DNA of 64,000 bases from Macrosoma leucophasiata (lineage: Eukaryota; Arthropoda; Insecta; Lepidoptera; Hedylidae). This document shows positions 1 through 12,000 of this stretch, one piece after another. The stretch lies in NCBI GenBank assembly GCA_036365455.1, contig JAWQUS010000003.1:82001-146000 (forward strand). Direction: 5' to 3'. Position numbers and translations under genes: made by a program. Positions within the stretch are counted from its first letter, which is position 1, and each line of letters begins with the position of its first letter. The notes under the pieces are model-generated. The model searched no databases, was not told where the DNA came from, and saw only the letters and a program-made list of their open reading frames with translations.

Positions 1-1880
1 CCAATGTTTTCGTTAACTCAAGTGTATGATCGTGATGTTAAGAAGAACATATTAGATCTGGATTCAGACGCTGTTGGATGTGATTGCATTAGTCGTAAGA
101 TGATCCTTCCTCTCCTTGACTTCCTATGTCCTATCATAACCTCCATTATGAACCTTTCTATATCCTCTTGCTCTTTTCCTAATGCATGGAAAGAAGCATA
201 TATAATTCCATTGCCTAAAAAATCCAATCCTATATCTTGTTCTGACTATCGCCCTATCTCCATTCTTCCATTATTATCGAAAGTCCTAGAACGCCTTATC
301 CACTCCCAGCTAAGTATCTATCTTGCTTATCATGCTATCCTTAATCCTCTCCAATCAGGTTTCCGTCCGGGTCATAGTACGACTACTGCACTGATCAAGA
401 TCACGGATGACATAAGGCTCGCTATGGATAACAAGCAGCTTACAGTTTTAACTTTATTAGATTTTAGCAATGCCTTTAATACCGTGGATTTAGATATTCT
501 ACTTGCTACTCTACGTTCTCTTAACATATCTCCGAGTGCAATTGACTGGTTTCATAGTTACTTGCGTGGGCGTCGGCAACGTATACAGGCTGGGGATAGG
601 TTCTCAACTTGGTGTACAACTGTTGCCGGAGTCCCGCAAGGTGGCGTGTTGTCTCCTCTTCTCTTTGCCATCTTCATTAATTTGATTACTCATTGTATAT
701 CTTCTCTCTACCACTTGTATGCAGATGATCTACAAATATATTCTCATACATCACTGGAAGATCTTCCAAGTGCACTTAATGCCTTGAATGATGATCTTTC
801 TTCTATTTTGCGATGGAGTAAATCTTATAGGCTTCAAGTCAATCCCATTAAAACTCAACTTATAATTATTGGAAGTTCAGGGTTATTGTCTAAAGTGAAC
901 TGGGACACTCTTCCTAATGTTAAATTTGACGGCCATATTATCCCTTTCAGTAACACTGTTAAAAACTTGGGTATCATTTTAGATAGTCGTTTATCTTGGG
1001 TGCCACAAATTAATAATTTGAGTAAAAAGTTATTTGCAGCTGTACATTCCATAAGAAGGTTGCGTAATTTCTTACCTATGTCCACTAAAATTACGCTGGT
1101 ACATTCCCTATTGTTTCCTATATTTGACTATGCCGACACCTGTTACCTTGATCTAACTAAGGAGCAACTCAATAAATTGGAGCGTCTTCAGAATTTATGT
1201 ATTAGGTTCGTATTTGGCTTGCGTAAGTACGATCACGTTTCAGAATTTCGTAAACAGCTTCAATGGCTCCCAATCGCTCTTCGCCGTAATGCTCATGTGC
1301 TATTTCTTCTGTTCAATATACTTTTTAATCCACAAACTCCAACATATTTAAAAGATCGCTTTCATTTTCTTCATCTTTCCAATTCGCTTAATTTGCGCTC
1401 TTCATTCAATTTCAAGCTAAAATATCCTTCCCATTCTACTAACTTTTACAATAAGTCATTTACTGCCGAAGCAGTTCATTTGTGGAATGCACTGCCACTA
1501 TCCATAAGGAGCGCTCAAACATTGGTATCGTTTAAGTCCAAAGTCAGACAATACTATCTGTCTCTTTAACTCCTTCTTTGCTGCCTTGTTCTCGGCTCTT
1601 TCTTTGAAAACTGTTATTTGTTTATTATTTTTGTATGTTTATTTTATCCTTGCTCTATTATCAGGTCACTTACTGTTTAATTATAATAAGATACTTTTAA
1701 TTGTTGATTAAAATACTATGTTGTACACCCCTACTACTTCCTGAATTGGTTTCTTTACATGTAAGGTTGCCTGGAAGAAATCGCTGTTAGCGATAAGGCC
1801 GCCTGTTGTACTTTATGTCCTAATTGTTTTTTCTGTATTGTTCTCTATTGTGTGCAATAAAGAGTATTATTATTATTATT
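1..1880 (+). mobile_element. CR1/Jockey-like LINE, 3' part with reverse transcriptase ORF
   Basis: The open frame 4-1569 encodes 521 residues of a non-LTR reverse transcriptase. Visible landmarks are PLPKKSNPISCSDYRPIS, the LLDFSNAFNTVD palm block with catalytic Asp, GVPQGGVLSPLLFAIFIN, the YADDLQIYS catalytic box, and a C-terminal thumb with LFPIFDYAD. The frame is uninterrupted to its stop. A 3' UTR of about 310 bp follows, with a small stem near 1780-1795 and the end GTGCAATAAAGAGT followed by (ATT)n. No endonuclease is visible because the element runs off the left edge. Clade assignment (CR1 versus Jockey) is uncertain. It probably lies in an intron of the glutamate receptor gene that continues at 6032. 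A second, decayed copy is at 38821-40836. Confidence 0.85.
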
Positions 1881-4800
1881 CCACTTATTTATTGATTCAA
1901 CTTATTTTATAATTTTTTACATATATATGTATAAAATAAAAAACAACAAATATATATATAAAAAATTAAAAAATAGTGTGCCGCCGGCAGCGAGAGCAGG
2001 GTCCAAGCTGCCGGTGGTTAGGGACACAGAGACAGGAACCTCCTCACTATGCGTGCCGTGCCGAGGAGTACTGCTTTCTGTATCAGACCCTTGATCCATC
2101 CACCTAGCGAGAGCCTCTTGAGATGTTGGTCGAGGCTCTTCGCTATCAGCCCGTTCACCGATACGACTATCGGCACAATGATGGCCGAATCCACATCCCA
2201 CATGGCGACAACCTCGTGAGCCAGATCAAGATATTTTATTTCCTTGTCTTTTTCGGCTTTCACGAGATTCTCATCATGCGGGACGGTGATGTCGATCATC
2301 ATTACGCGGCGCTCCGAGCGATCTATCACCACTATATCAGGCTTATTGGCAACAATAGTCCTGTCAGTGATGATAGATCGGTCCCAATACATCGTGATAT
2401 GGTCATTTTCCAGAACTGGGTCGGGCACATACCTGTAGTACGGCACCTCCACGGCTACAAGACCGTATTTCAAGGCAAGTTGCTGATGGATAATCCTGGC
2501 CACTTGGTTGTGCCTGTGCAGATATTCGCCGTTGGCAAGACTAGAACAGCCGGAAACAATATGCCTGATTGATTCACCCGGTCGATGGCATGCCCGACAT
2601 ATGTCGACCGTTCCATCCTTCAGGATAAACTTCCGGTAGTTGTTGGTCATTACCACTTCGTCCATAATTGCACAAACAAAACCTTCGGTTTCCCCAAAGA
2701 GGTCACCGAATCGCAGCCAGGCCACAGACGCTAAGAAATCTACATCGGGCCCATGGAGGGCCCGGTAAAAACGCCCGTGTAGCTCCTTGCCTTGCCATAC
2801 AATCCTGCGGTCGCTAGTCGTGAGCACCTCAGGTTTGCGCCAGTTCTTTTTAGCCAAAGAGAGTGGGGTGAGTCCGCTGTCGACCGCCACCACATCCCGA
2901 TGCATCTCTCCGCCGGCGGTCAGAAAGTATTCTCGGAGATTACACACCTCACGGTTGTGTAGGGTCTTAGCGCTTAGAACGCCACGACCCCCACATCTCC
3001 GTGGGATGTATAATCTCATCACCGAAGACCGTGGGTGATGCATGCGGTGCGCTGTCAGTAAAGAGCGAACTCGCCTGTCAAGGGCATCCAGTTCGGTCTG
3101 AGTCCACTTGAGTATGCCGAAGGAGTACAGCAAGACCGGCATGACCCAACCGTTGAAGGCGCGCACCCTATTACCGCCCGACAAAAGACTTTTCAGTACT
3201 TTTGTCAGGCGACCAAAGAAACGTTCCTTCAACGATTGTCTCATCTCGACCTCGCGTATACCTAAGGCCTCCGCCATACCCAAGTACTTATAGCTCTCGG
3301 TGGCAGAGAGGTTTCGGAACGGGATGGAACCCGGGAGATTCATTCCCTCGGATTCCATTATCTGCCCCTGTCGTACATGCATAACAGCGCACTTTTCGAT
3401 TCCGAATTCCATCCTGATAGAGTTACTGAAGTTTTCAGTTACCTTCAGTAGCTCAGACAGGTTGGAATTACTGGAACCGAACAATTTCAGGTCATCCATG
3501 TATAGCAGGTGAGATATCGTCCGACCACCTCTTCGCAACCGATAGCCAAGCCCCGAAGCCTCTAGCAGCGTGCTGAGAGGATTCAGGGCCAGGCAAAACC
3601 ATAAGGGGCTCAGACTATCGCCCTGGAAAATGCCCCTGGCAATTCTCACAGGTTCGCCAACCGCCAGGGGCTGCCGAGACCCTGGATAGCGAAGAACCGT
3701 ACTCCACTGCAGCATACATGAGCCCAGAAAGGCCCGAAGAGTTGAGTGAATTTTATACAACTCCAGGACCCGCATGAGCCATGTATGCGGCACGGAATCG
3801 TAGGCCTTCTTATAATCTATCCAGCATGTCGACAGACTCTTTCGGTTGCGACGAACCTGCTGGCTAATTGCCATGTCTATGAGGAGTAGCTCCTTAGTAC
3901 CGCGGGACCCACTCCTACATCCATTCTGAGAGAGAGACAAGATGGAGGAGTCTTCAATGTGTTTAGTTATTTTGACTCTCAGAATGGATGTAAGAACCTT
4001 ATAAACCGTCGGTAGACAAGTTATTGGTCTATAATTTTTGGGTTCCGCGGTACTACCTGATTTATGGAGCAGGTGGGTCACACCAGTTGTTAGAAACTGT
4101 GGGAGAGAGCCTGATTCCAGAGATGACTGAAACTGGACTGCTAAACGAGCGTGCGAACTACGCAGCCACTTTAACCAGAAATTGTGCAGTCCGTCCGGTC
4201 CCGGCGATTTCCAGTTCGGCATCGGACGGACTGCATTGGCTACGTCTTCGTCTGTGATATTTATGGAAGTCATTTCCTGAATTGGTTCGCACGCTCTTTC
4301 AACACTCCGCATCCAGCCACCCTCAGAGTGACCGACCGGTTCTGACCAGATGCTTCGCCAAAATGAAAGCATAGCGTCATCATCCGGCCGACCCCGGTCA
4401 GCCACTCCTTGGTTAGGACGCTCCCACAGTCTATAGACCCGCCTTTGATCACCCTGGAACATGCTATTCTGTTCGTACCGGTCCACGCGTTCTTTATAAC
4501 GCCTAATCCGGTTTGCCCATGCATAAACTTTCTGTTTCAGGAAGTCAATGCGCTCTGTGAGGCGAGCTGGATAGTCCTGCGGGCTGACTCCAGTCCCTGA
4601 AAACGCCCGCCTCACAAAACGCACTACCCTTGGGCGTGTATTGCCCATCCTGAAGCAGATTAGCTTGCCAATGAGTGCTCTGGCTTCAGCGATACGCCGC
4701 TCGATCCGGCACTGCCAGACTGGTGTTGTAGGTTTCGGCCGCGTAGCTGTATCAGGGCTTGGTAACTTGACACGAGCTACACGGCACACCGCGACAGCCG

Positions 4801-5947
4801 CGCAGTACAGGATCGAGTGAGTATCACCGAGATTTTCGCTGTTGTCAATGTATTCTGGCAACAGCGAATTCAGAGCACACACTAGCGCCACATTCCGTTT
4901 ATGCATGGGCAACCGAGGCAAACGTGGCCTATCCGCGGGCAAAGTGGACCGATATTCACGAAGAGCATGCTCCAAGGCGCTCCTCAATTGATCAATGCAT
5001 CGGGTACTTACAGTTGTTACCTGGTCTACCTCCTCCCCATCATCGGGTTCCGGCGCATTCGCGTTATTGTTTCGTTGCGTCGGTACCGTAGGTAGTGGTG
5101 GGGCGGGAGTTGAGCGGTAACCCTGCATCTCGGTGCGTAGCCGATCAAGTACGCTGTCATCCAGCATGCGTCCACGCTGAATGACACGCACCTGATCCGA
5201 TAGACGTTGGCTCGACACGTTGACTGATGGTTCGAGGGTCTGAAACAGAGGCAGCATACGACTACGATACGCAGTAAGGTTGGTTCCCCCCTCTGTAGCC
5301 CCGAAATATGCGCGCATGACGTTTTTATTAATTTTCGGTGTCCATTTCATGCGCGGCACATTACCACCGACAGCGGGGACCCCACTCGGGACCGGTTGGT
5401 CCCGAAGTCCTAAGCAAGTCGGCGGCCGGGGTCTCCCTCGACGACGCGTAGGTGGTGGTGACGGCGCCGGGGAGAAGTACTCGTCGCTAGAGTTCGACGC
5501 AACTGCAGCGGCCGGTGACACAGCACTCGTAATGCGAGCGGCGTCCGGCGGCTGCGAGGCGGAGCTCAGCGACGAGTCCGGTGGTGGTGGGTGTGCTCGT
5601 GCTGCATCTCTGGCCCTCGCCCTTGTTATCATACCTTCATTTTATCTTTCACACATGTTTTTGTTGTGTCCGTATTGTAATATTTACATAGAGTATTTCA
5701 AAAAAATTTGATCATTTTTGTTTGTCATTATATGACACATTTGTTCAATGTCATCGTATTTTTTATTGAGCATTTTACATTTCATAAACAGTTTATATTG
5801 TTAAAAATCACTATTTATCACACTTGTCTTTTATATATAAATTTGCCGATCAGTGGTATTTTATTAAAAGAAAACTCTTTACTGTAAAATAAAATATATA
5901 AATGCGGAAGACACTAGGATGATATTTTCTTTTAGAGGGTTGCCAGG
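1881..5947 (-). mobile_element. R4/Dong-type non-LTR retrotransposon, apparently full length, inserted in (ATT)n
   Basis: This 4.07-kb element on the minus strand carries one long ORF (5632-2018), an AT-rich 3' UTR of about 135 bp and a 5' region of about 310 bp. Simple (ATT)n repeats border both sides: 1866-1880 on its 3' side and 5948-5970 on its 5' side. Dong elements of the R4 clade are known to insert into TAA microsatellites, so the flanks fit the clade. The left-hand repeat is also the tail of the preceding LINE. The simplest reading is that the Dong-like element jumped into that LINE's tail. Exact ends are uncertain by a few bases because the borders are simple repeats. Confidence 0.8.
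2018..5632 (-). CDS. R4/Dong-type ORF: reverse transcriptase plus restriction-like endonuclease
   Basis: The 1204-residue frame has no internal stop. The N-terminal ~100 residues are Pro/Arg/Ser-rich. The reverse transcriptase core includes a KAYDSVPHTW block, FQGDSLSPL, and the catalytic YMDD at about residues 711-714; YMDD rather than YADD is what I expect in R4-type elements. Towards the C-terminus is a CxxC...H...C finger at about 1010-1030. After it comes KPDIVVIDRS...MIDITVP (about 1096-1115) followed by Lys-rich residues, matching the PD-(D/E)XK-like endonuclease of the R2/R4 group. One ORF with a C-terminal endonuclease and no upstream APE domain separates it from the CR1/Jockey elements nearby. 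The intact frame suggests recent activity; the upstream start codons were not tested. Confidence 0.85.
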   Translation of the reverse strand: MITRARARDAARAHPPPPDSSLSSASQPPDAARITSAVSPAAAVASNSSDEYFSPAPSPPPTRRRGRPRPPTCLGLRDQPVPSGVPAVGGNVPRMKWTPKINKNVMRAYFGATEGGTNLTAYRSRMLPLFQTLEPSVNVSSQRLSDQVRVIQRGRMLDDSVLDRLRTEMQGYRSTPAPPLPTVPTQRNNNANAPEPDDGEEVDQVTTVSTRCIDQLRSALEHALREYRSTLPADRPRLPRLPMHKRNVALVCALNSLLPEYIDNSENLGDTHSILYCAAVAVCRVARVKLPSPDTATRPKPTTPVWQCRIERRIAEARALIGKLICFRMGNTRPRVVRFVRRAFSGTGVSPQDYPARLTERIDFLKQKVYAWANRIRRYKERVDRYEQNSMFQGDQRRVYRLWERPNQGVADRGRPDDDAMLSFWRSIWSEPVGHSEGGWMRSVERACEPIQEMTSINITDEDVANAVRPMPNWKSPGPDGLHNFWLKWLRSSHARLAVQFQSSLESGSLPQFLTTGVTHLLHKSGSTAEPKNYRPITCLPTVYKVLTSILRVKITKHIEDSSILSLSQNGCRSGSRGTKELLLIDMAISQQVRRNRKSLSTCWIDYKKAYDSVPHTWLMRVLELYKIHSTLRAFLGSCMLQWSTVLRYPGSRQPLAVGEPVRIARGIFQGDSLSPLWFCLALNPLSTLLEASGLGYRLRRGGRTISHLLYMDDLKLFGSSNSNLSELLKVTENFSNSIRMEFGIEKCAVMHVRQGQIMESEGMNLPGSIPFRNLSATESYKYLGMAEALGIREVEMRQSLKERFFGRLTKVLKSLLSGGNRVRAFNGWVMPVLLYSFGILKWTQTELDALDRRVRSLLTAHRMHHPRSSVMRLYIPRRCGGRGVLSAKTLHNREVCNLREYFLTAGGEMHRDVVAVDSGLTPLSLAKKNWRKPEVLTTSDRRIVWQGKELHGRFYRALHGPDVDFLASVAWLRFGDLFGETEGFVCAIMDEVVMTNNYRKFILKDGTVDICRACHRPGESIRHIVSGCSSLANGEYLHRHNQVARIIHQQLALKYGLVAVEVPYYRYVPDPVLENDHITMYWDRSIITDRTIVANKPDIVVIDRSERRVMMIDITVPHDENLVKAEKDKEIKYLDLAHEVVAMWDVDSAIIVPIVVSVNGLIAKSLDQHLKRLSLGGWIKGLIQKAVLLGTARIVRRFLSLCP

Positions 5948-6031
5948 TTATTATTATTATTATTATTATAAATTATGTCATAGAAAAACAATATGTACCT
6001 ACCTAACAGTAAATTTGTCCGTACTCAGCAG

Positions 6032-9000
6032 GATGCGGATGCGGTGGAAAAGGTAGCGGCGGTGGAGAAGGTGGCGGCGGTTGAGCGCAGCCCGCCGACG
6101 GGGCTGGTGTTGGCGCAGGATGGCGCGGCGCTGGTGGCTGCTGCATTGGCGCACCTCGCACTGCCCGCCGCCGCTCCCGCCGACTGCGCGCGCGGCACCG
6201 CCGCCTTCCACGCTGACACATTGCTCAACTACCTACGCTCCGTCAGTACCCGCTCCCTCTCTAGCTCTCCGCGTCCTGGCGCACCTCGCACTGCCCGCCG
6301 CCGCTCCCGCCGACTGCGCGCGCGGCACCGCCGCCTTCCCACGCTGACACATTGCTCAACTACCTACGCTCCGGCAGTACCCGCTCCCTCTCTGCCCTAT
6401 TTTTATTCCAAAATCTCAAGGTCATCGAGATTAAGAAAACCTTTGGTGATTGGTTATCGGTTAAAGTAACCAATCACAAAAGATATTTAAATTTTAAGTA
6501 AACAACTTTCACCATCGATAATTGGTTGATTCGAACAACCAATCAGCTATTAGATCTATTTGGCCAATAAAATCTCTATTTTGTCTCAGATCATTACCAA
6601 AAGGAAACAACCAACATCAAAATTATTTATTTTCACTCAAAAATAGCATCAAAACAACCATGAAACAAACATAAAACTATTACAAATGTTAAAAACTATA
6701 AAACAAACATATGCAAGTTTTTGCATATGTTTATTGTGTATACAATAAACCGTTAAATTATACAAAATAAAGTAATATCAAACACAAACCAGCTTTAAGT
6801 GACACAAAACTATTAATTAGACTCTAAATTACAAAAATATAACGTAAAAAAGACAAAATCTATGTATAAATTCATATAAAGCACCAACAGATGGCGCCAC
6901 TTGTTCATCTTGTGAAAGTTACATGGCGCTGTAGAGATTCGCTGTCGAATGATAGTAATGAAACGTGTGCCTAGTAAAATTGTTTTCGACCGTGTAATAG
7001 TGACTGTGTTTTCTTTTGCTATTACACCCGTTGCACTTAGGACACAAGTTGATATCGTAAATGGATCAATCTAAAAATAGAAATTCCACAATACTCTAAC
7101 GCTAATGGTCACTCAAGCACTGTCTACGTTCTGACAACGTATACTATTGTGTACTATACTGTCGATCACTATACAACGCAATTGTTCTACGTCGTCTACG
7201 CGCTGACAACGTATACTATTGAGGACGGTATGGCCGATCACTATCAAAACTGTTTTTTAATCACAAACACTGTTCACTATTAACGAGCGTCCTGTATACA
7301 TACACATAAGAAACGCCAAAGTACTCAAGGGGATGTGCGGGCTGCAAGTGGGAAAATCGGGCGGGACGTCGGAGTGTCTATTCTATACGTAGTAGTATTA
7401 CATAATTATTGTCTGGTGTGGCGTCGTGCACAGGAGGAGTGGGTGGGCGCGAGCGGGCAGCTGCGGTGGGAGGCGGACGGGTCGCGGCGCGAGGTGCGGC
7501 TGCAGGCCACGGAGCTGCAGCGCGGCGGACACCTGCGCGCCGCCGCCGACTGGACGCCGCGCGCTGGCCTCGCCTGGCGCCCGCGCGACCCCCCGCCGCC
7601 GCCGCCCAGGGACAACATGACCAACCGCACCTTCACCGTGCTCATCGCCAAGGTACCACATGCGCACGCCCCTCCTCCCCCCACTCGCCTGGCCAGCGTG
7701 CCACATGACCGATCGTGTCTTCGTTGTATACTTGATATTAGTAGATATTTAAATGAACCAAAACGGTCTGAAACGATCAGAAATATATTTTATTGCAGAG
7801 TAATCCGTATGTGATGAGACAGCAGTCAACACGGCGTCTGTCAGGCAACGATCGTTATGAAGGTGGGGACGGACTTTTTAAACTGTTAGAGGCAGAGGTG
7901 ACGAGCGGCATCTAAATATGTACATGTGTTTCCCGTAAGGGTTCTGCATCGAGTTGATCGACCGGCTGGCGAAGCTGCTGCAGTTCAACTACACATTCGT
8001 GGAGCAGGTGGACGGCGCGTACGGCACGCGAGACAAGCACACGGGCCAGTGGAATGGCATGATGCGCCGTCTCATGGATGATCCGGTAAAATGGCTTATA
8101 AAATGCATCACAATTATTAACAGCTGAATTTGTTGCATATGTTTCCTGAAGGGATTCATCATTTCAGCCAAAAGACGTCCACTTCTGGATAAAAGCCTAC
8201 CCCAAAGACTGCCACAACGAACGGTCCTGGGTTGCCCTCATCCAACGATTGCTTGCGATCTTCACCAGGTCGTTGGTCCACCTCGTTGGGGGACTGCCTA
8301 CGCTTCGTCTTCCGGTACGCGGTCGCCACTCCAGAACTCTTCTGCCCCAACGGCCGTCAGTTCTGCGAGCTATGTGCTCTCTCTATCCACTGCCACTTGA
8401 GTTTCGAAATTCGGTGGGCTATGTCGGTTAACCAAATACCTGAAAGTATTATCAGTGGTAAATGTATAAATACCCACAATTCGTCAGTTACGTTGTACTA
8501 GTTGTAGGAGCTATCGTATCCGGGACCTCAGGCGTACCACTTGTGACCTCCACGACCAACCTCGACGTAGTTTATGAATTGATTAAAGGAAACTAGATAT
8601 ATAGTTTTCAGAATCAGAATCAGAAACTCATTTATTCATTTAGGGTGACAGGCATCTCTTATGACACGTCAAAAAACAAACAAAATAAATTAAAGTGAAC
8701 AACAATTGATATACATGTCAAACAAGATAAAAAATATATGTAAAGTCAAGAATATCACTAAGATAGAACTAAATGTAATAAACTAATGTAAAAAGTGTAT
8801 CAGTAGAATGTCTCATTTCCCCTTTACACACTGATAACAAAGAGTAATAAGAAAAGAAAAAGAGTCATTCTTTGTCATTCACTTACAAAGTTCCAAAGGC
8901 CAATATGATCTGAGAAAAACTGGGCGGAAAAAAATCAGTCGGCTCTTTTAAAAATTTTGATTCTGGTAAAGTTAAACTGCCTCAGTAGTTAAGTGGTAGC

Positions 9001-12000
9001 AATGAAGCTACTACTGCTAAGCTGGTGTCTTGGGTTCGATTACGTGGCCTGGAAGTTTCCCAGTACCTCGGACTTTGGTAAGGTACCCGGAGATGTCAAC
9101 AGTCGCACCACCTGATACATCGCCCAAAACGTATCCGGCAAATCGTGAGCGTATTGAATGAGTGCATAAACATGGTACGAAGTAAACCTCTGCCTATCCC
9201 TTCAATGATTACAAGCGTAAAGCTACGGTATATTAGGGTTAGTTTTAAACTTTCAATATTTACATATATTAGTAGTTTTGGAATGTAGATTCTAACAAAC
9301 TAACAACCATACCTTTATGTATTTGTTCAGAACATAGACTTTGCCATCACGGACCTGACGATAACGGCGGAGCGCGAGGAGGCGGTGGACTTCACGACGC
9401 CCTTCATGAACCTCGGCATCAGCATCCTGTTCCGCACGCCCAAGGCGCCCGAGCCGCAGCTCTTCGCCTTCCTGCTGCCTTTCTCCAACGAGGTAATTTG
9501 CCTTCATCTAACCTAAACTACTAATACTTGCTACTTGCTACTCTTCATACCAGACACTTTGTGCATACATAAGCATTCGTATTGTTTAATTCTCACAAGA
9601 CTGCACTGGGGGCGAGGGGGGCCACACAGTTTACCACTTTGGAAGTATGTATCTTTGAAACGACTTTCATAATTAAATATTTTCAAAACCATCATCGAAC
9701 ATCTGATACGTACTTGTATAGGGTTGATGAAAAACGTTTTTTAGTTTCGATTCCAAATATATATTTTTTTGTATAAAAATCATAAAGCGGTTCACAAAAT
9801 ACATTAATTTACCCGATTTTAAATAATATATGTAGTTCTAATAATTTCCGTGTAAAGTGACTGTGACATACAGACGGACGGACGGACGGACAAATGAACG
9901 AACTAAAAAACAAAAGAACGGACAGAGGGACGGACAGACATGGCAAATCTATAAGGTTTTCAAAAGGCTGCAAAATCCTAAGAAAACTAAATCAATTCAA
10001 TATGATTTAGTTGTTATTTTAAGTAAATATACTTCCTTTAGATTTAGATATATTATACTATTGTTTAAACTTGAAGAAGCGACTGGCCTCTCAACTCTCA
10101 TCAAGTGTCTCGTGTTTCTGTACATGTGTGAAGGTGTGGATGTACCTGGGCCTAGCGTACGTGGGCACGTCGCTGGTGCTGTACGTGGTGGGGCGGCTGT
10201 GCCCCGAGGAGTGGCGGAACCCCTACCCCTGCATCGAGGACCCGCCCGAGCTGGAGAACCAGTTCACCCTCAGCAACGCGCTCTGGTTCAACCTGGGCGC
10301 AGTGCTGCTGCAGGGCTCCGAAATTGCTCCCGCGTCAGTATTACAAAAATATATAAATTATCTAACATATACATTGTACTTATCGGTAATACGAAGAGTG
10401 CCAACTTTATCGACATGTTGCCAGTGCGACGTAAAATGAGGAGAATCAGATTATATTTACGAGTATTACCACACAGCGACATTCGTCATCATGAATTTAA
10501 AGAAAATAATTATTGTCAATATTTTTTTTTTAGAAACGGGACATATCGTCTGTTTTTTTATTTAGATTTGGATTAAGAAATTATGGTCGTAAGGATAAAT
10601 AGCAGTTCAGTTTCGCAATCCATTATTGCACAAAAGCTTCGTGGTTTTCTTGAAAGCTTTATAATTTCTTGAGTAGGTGTGTTCCGCAAGGGAGATGCGT
10701 TCTATTGATTAGGGTATAATGTTTCAAGAGAATCACAATGGGGCTTTTCTAAGGAAAGGCTCAGGGAAGATATATGTATTTACACGACTACATCATGGGG
10801 TTCTCAGGATCTCGCATCATTATCTCATTGAAATGTACCTATAGAAATTTGGGTCACTTAAATTATTCTTTGGATGGGATGTGAATACTGCAGCCTAGAA
10901 ATATATACTAAAAAGTTCAGATGCATTCCCACAGCTGAGACCTAAAACAGATAGATTATATTGATGCGGTGGTGCCTGGCCCCCCCCTCCGCGACCGGAA
11001 CTCTACCGAGAGACAACATACACGTAATAACAATCATCATTATCGTCAACGCTAGTCTAGTGAAATAGGTGAGCTTCGTGTTTAGCGTAGAAGCGGTTAT
11101 CCTAAAGGGTAAAACGAACAGTGTGGTGTAGTATCGTTGTATCGGTCAGGGCGTACGGGTCGCGCGCGGTGGCGAGCGTGTGGTGGCTGTTCGCGCTGGT
11201 GATCACGAGCTCGTACACCGCCAACCTGGCCACGCTGCTCGCCAAGAAGTCCTCCAACGAGGTGATCCGCAACGTGCGCGACCTGGCGCAGAACACCGAG
11301 CTCGGCATCTCCTACGGCGCCAAGGCCGGAGGATCCACCTACACCTTTTTTGAAGTCAGTACTAGTTTTTTTTATGTAAGGAAGATGGCAAACGAGCGTG
11401 CGGCTACATTGATGTTATGCGATGACTCTAGCCTAGAGATATCTCCGCAAAAACCAAAAGACAAATGCAGAGGCATTACCGCCCCTGAGACCTTAGTTCT
11501 TATGTCTTAGTTCTTGTGTACTTTACCATCTAACCGGTACACGATAGTGATGAACACTACGAACACTACCACTTGGCGGCAGGTAGATTAGTGATGCGGT
11601 TGTAGTTTTAGTGAGTACGAGTCTCGCACTACCCGCCGACTGTTCCCCTAGCTAGACGGCGGGTGCCCCCGGGGGTGAGATGAGGGTTACCTCGCGTAAA
11701 ATAAGGTGATGCGGTTGTGCCTACGTCCTTCCTTAGCACCTACGTCCTTAGGTCCCTGCATTGGAACTCTACCACCTGTAAAAGTTTAGCCCACACTGCA
11801 AGTACATAGTTACACACTCTTATTTATTTATTTAGAACTTTAATGCACTAGGTACATTAGGCGGATTTAATGCCATAAAGTATTCTCTACCAGTCGACCT
11901 TGTGCTAGTGGAACAATATTGTGGGGGTGCAATATTAAAAAAAAACAAACAAAAACAGAGAAACAGAAATTTTAGGACAATAAAAAAAAACTTAATATGA

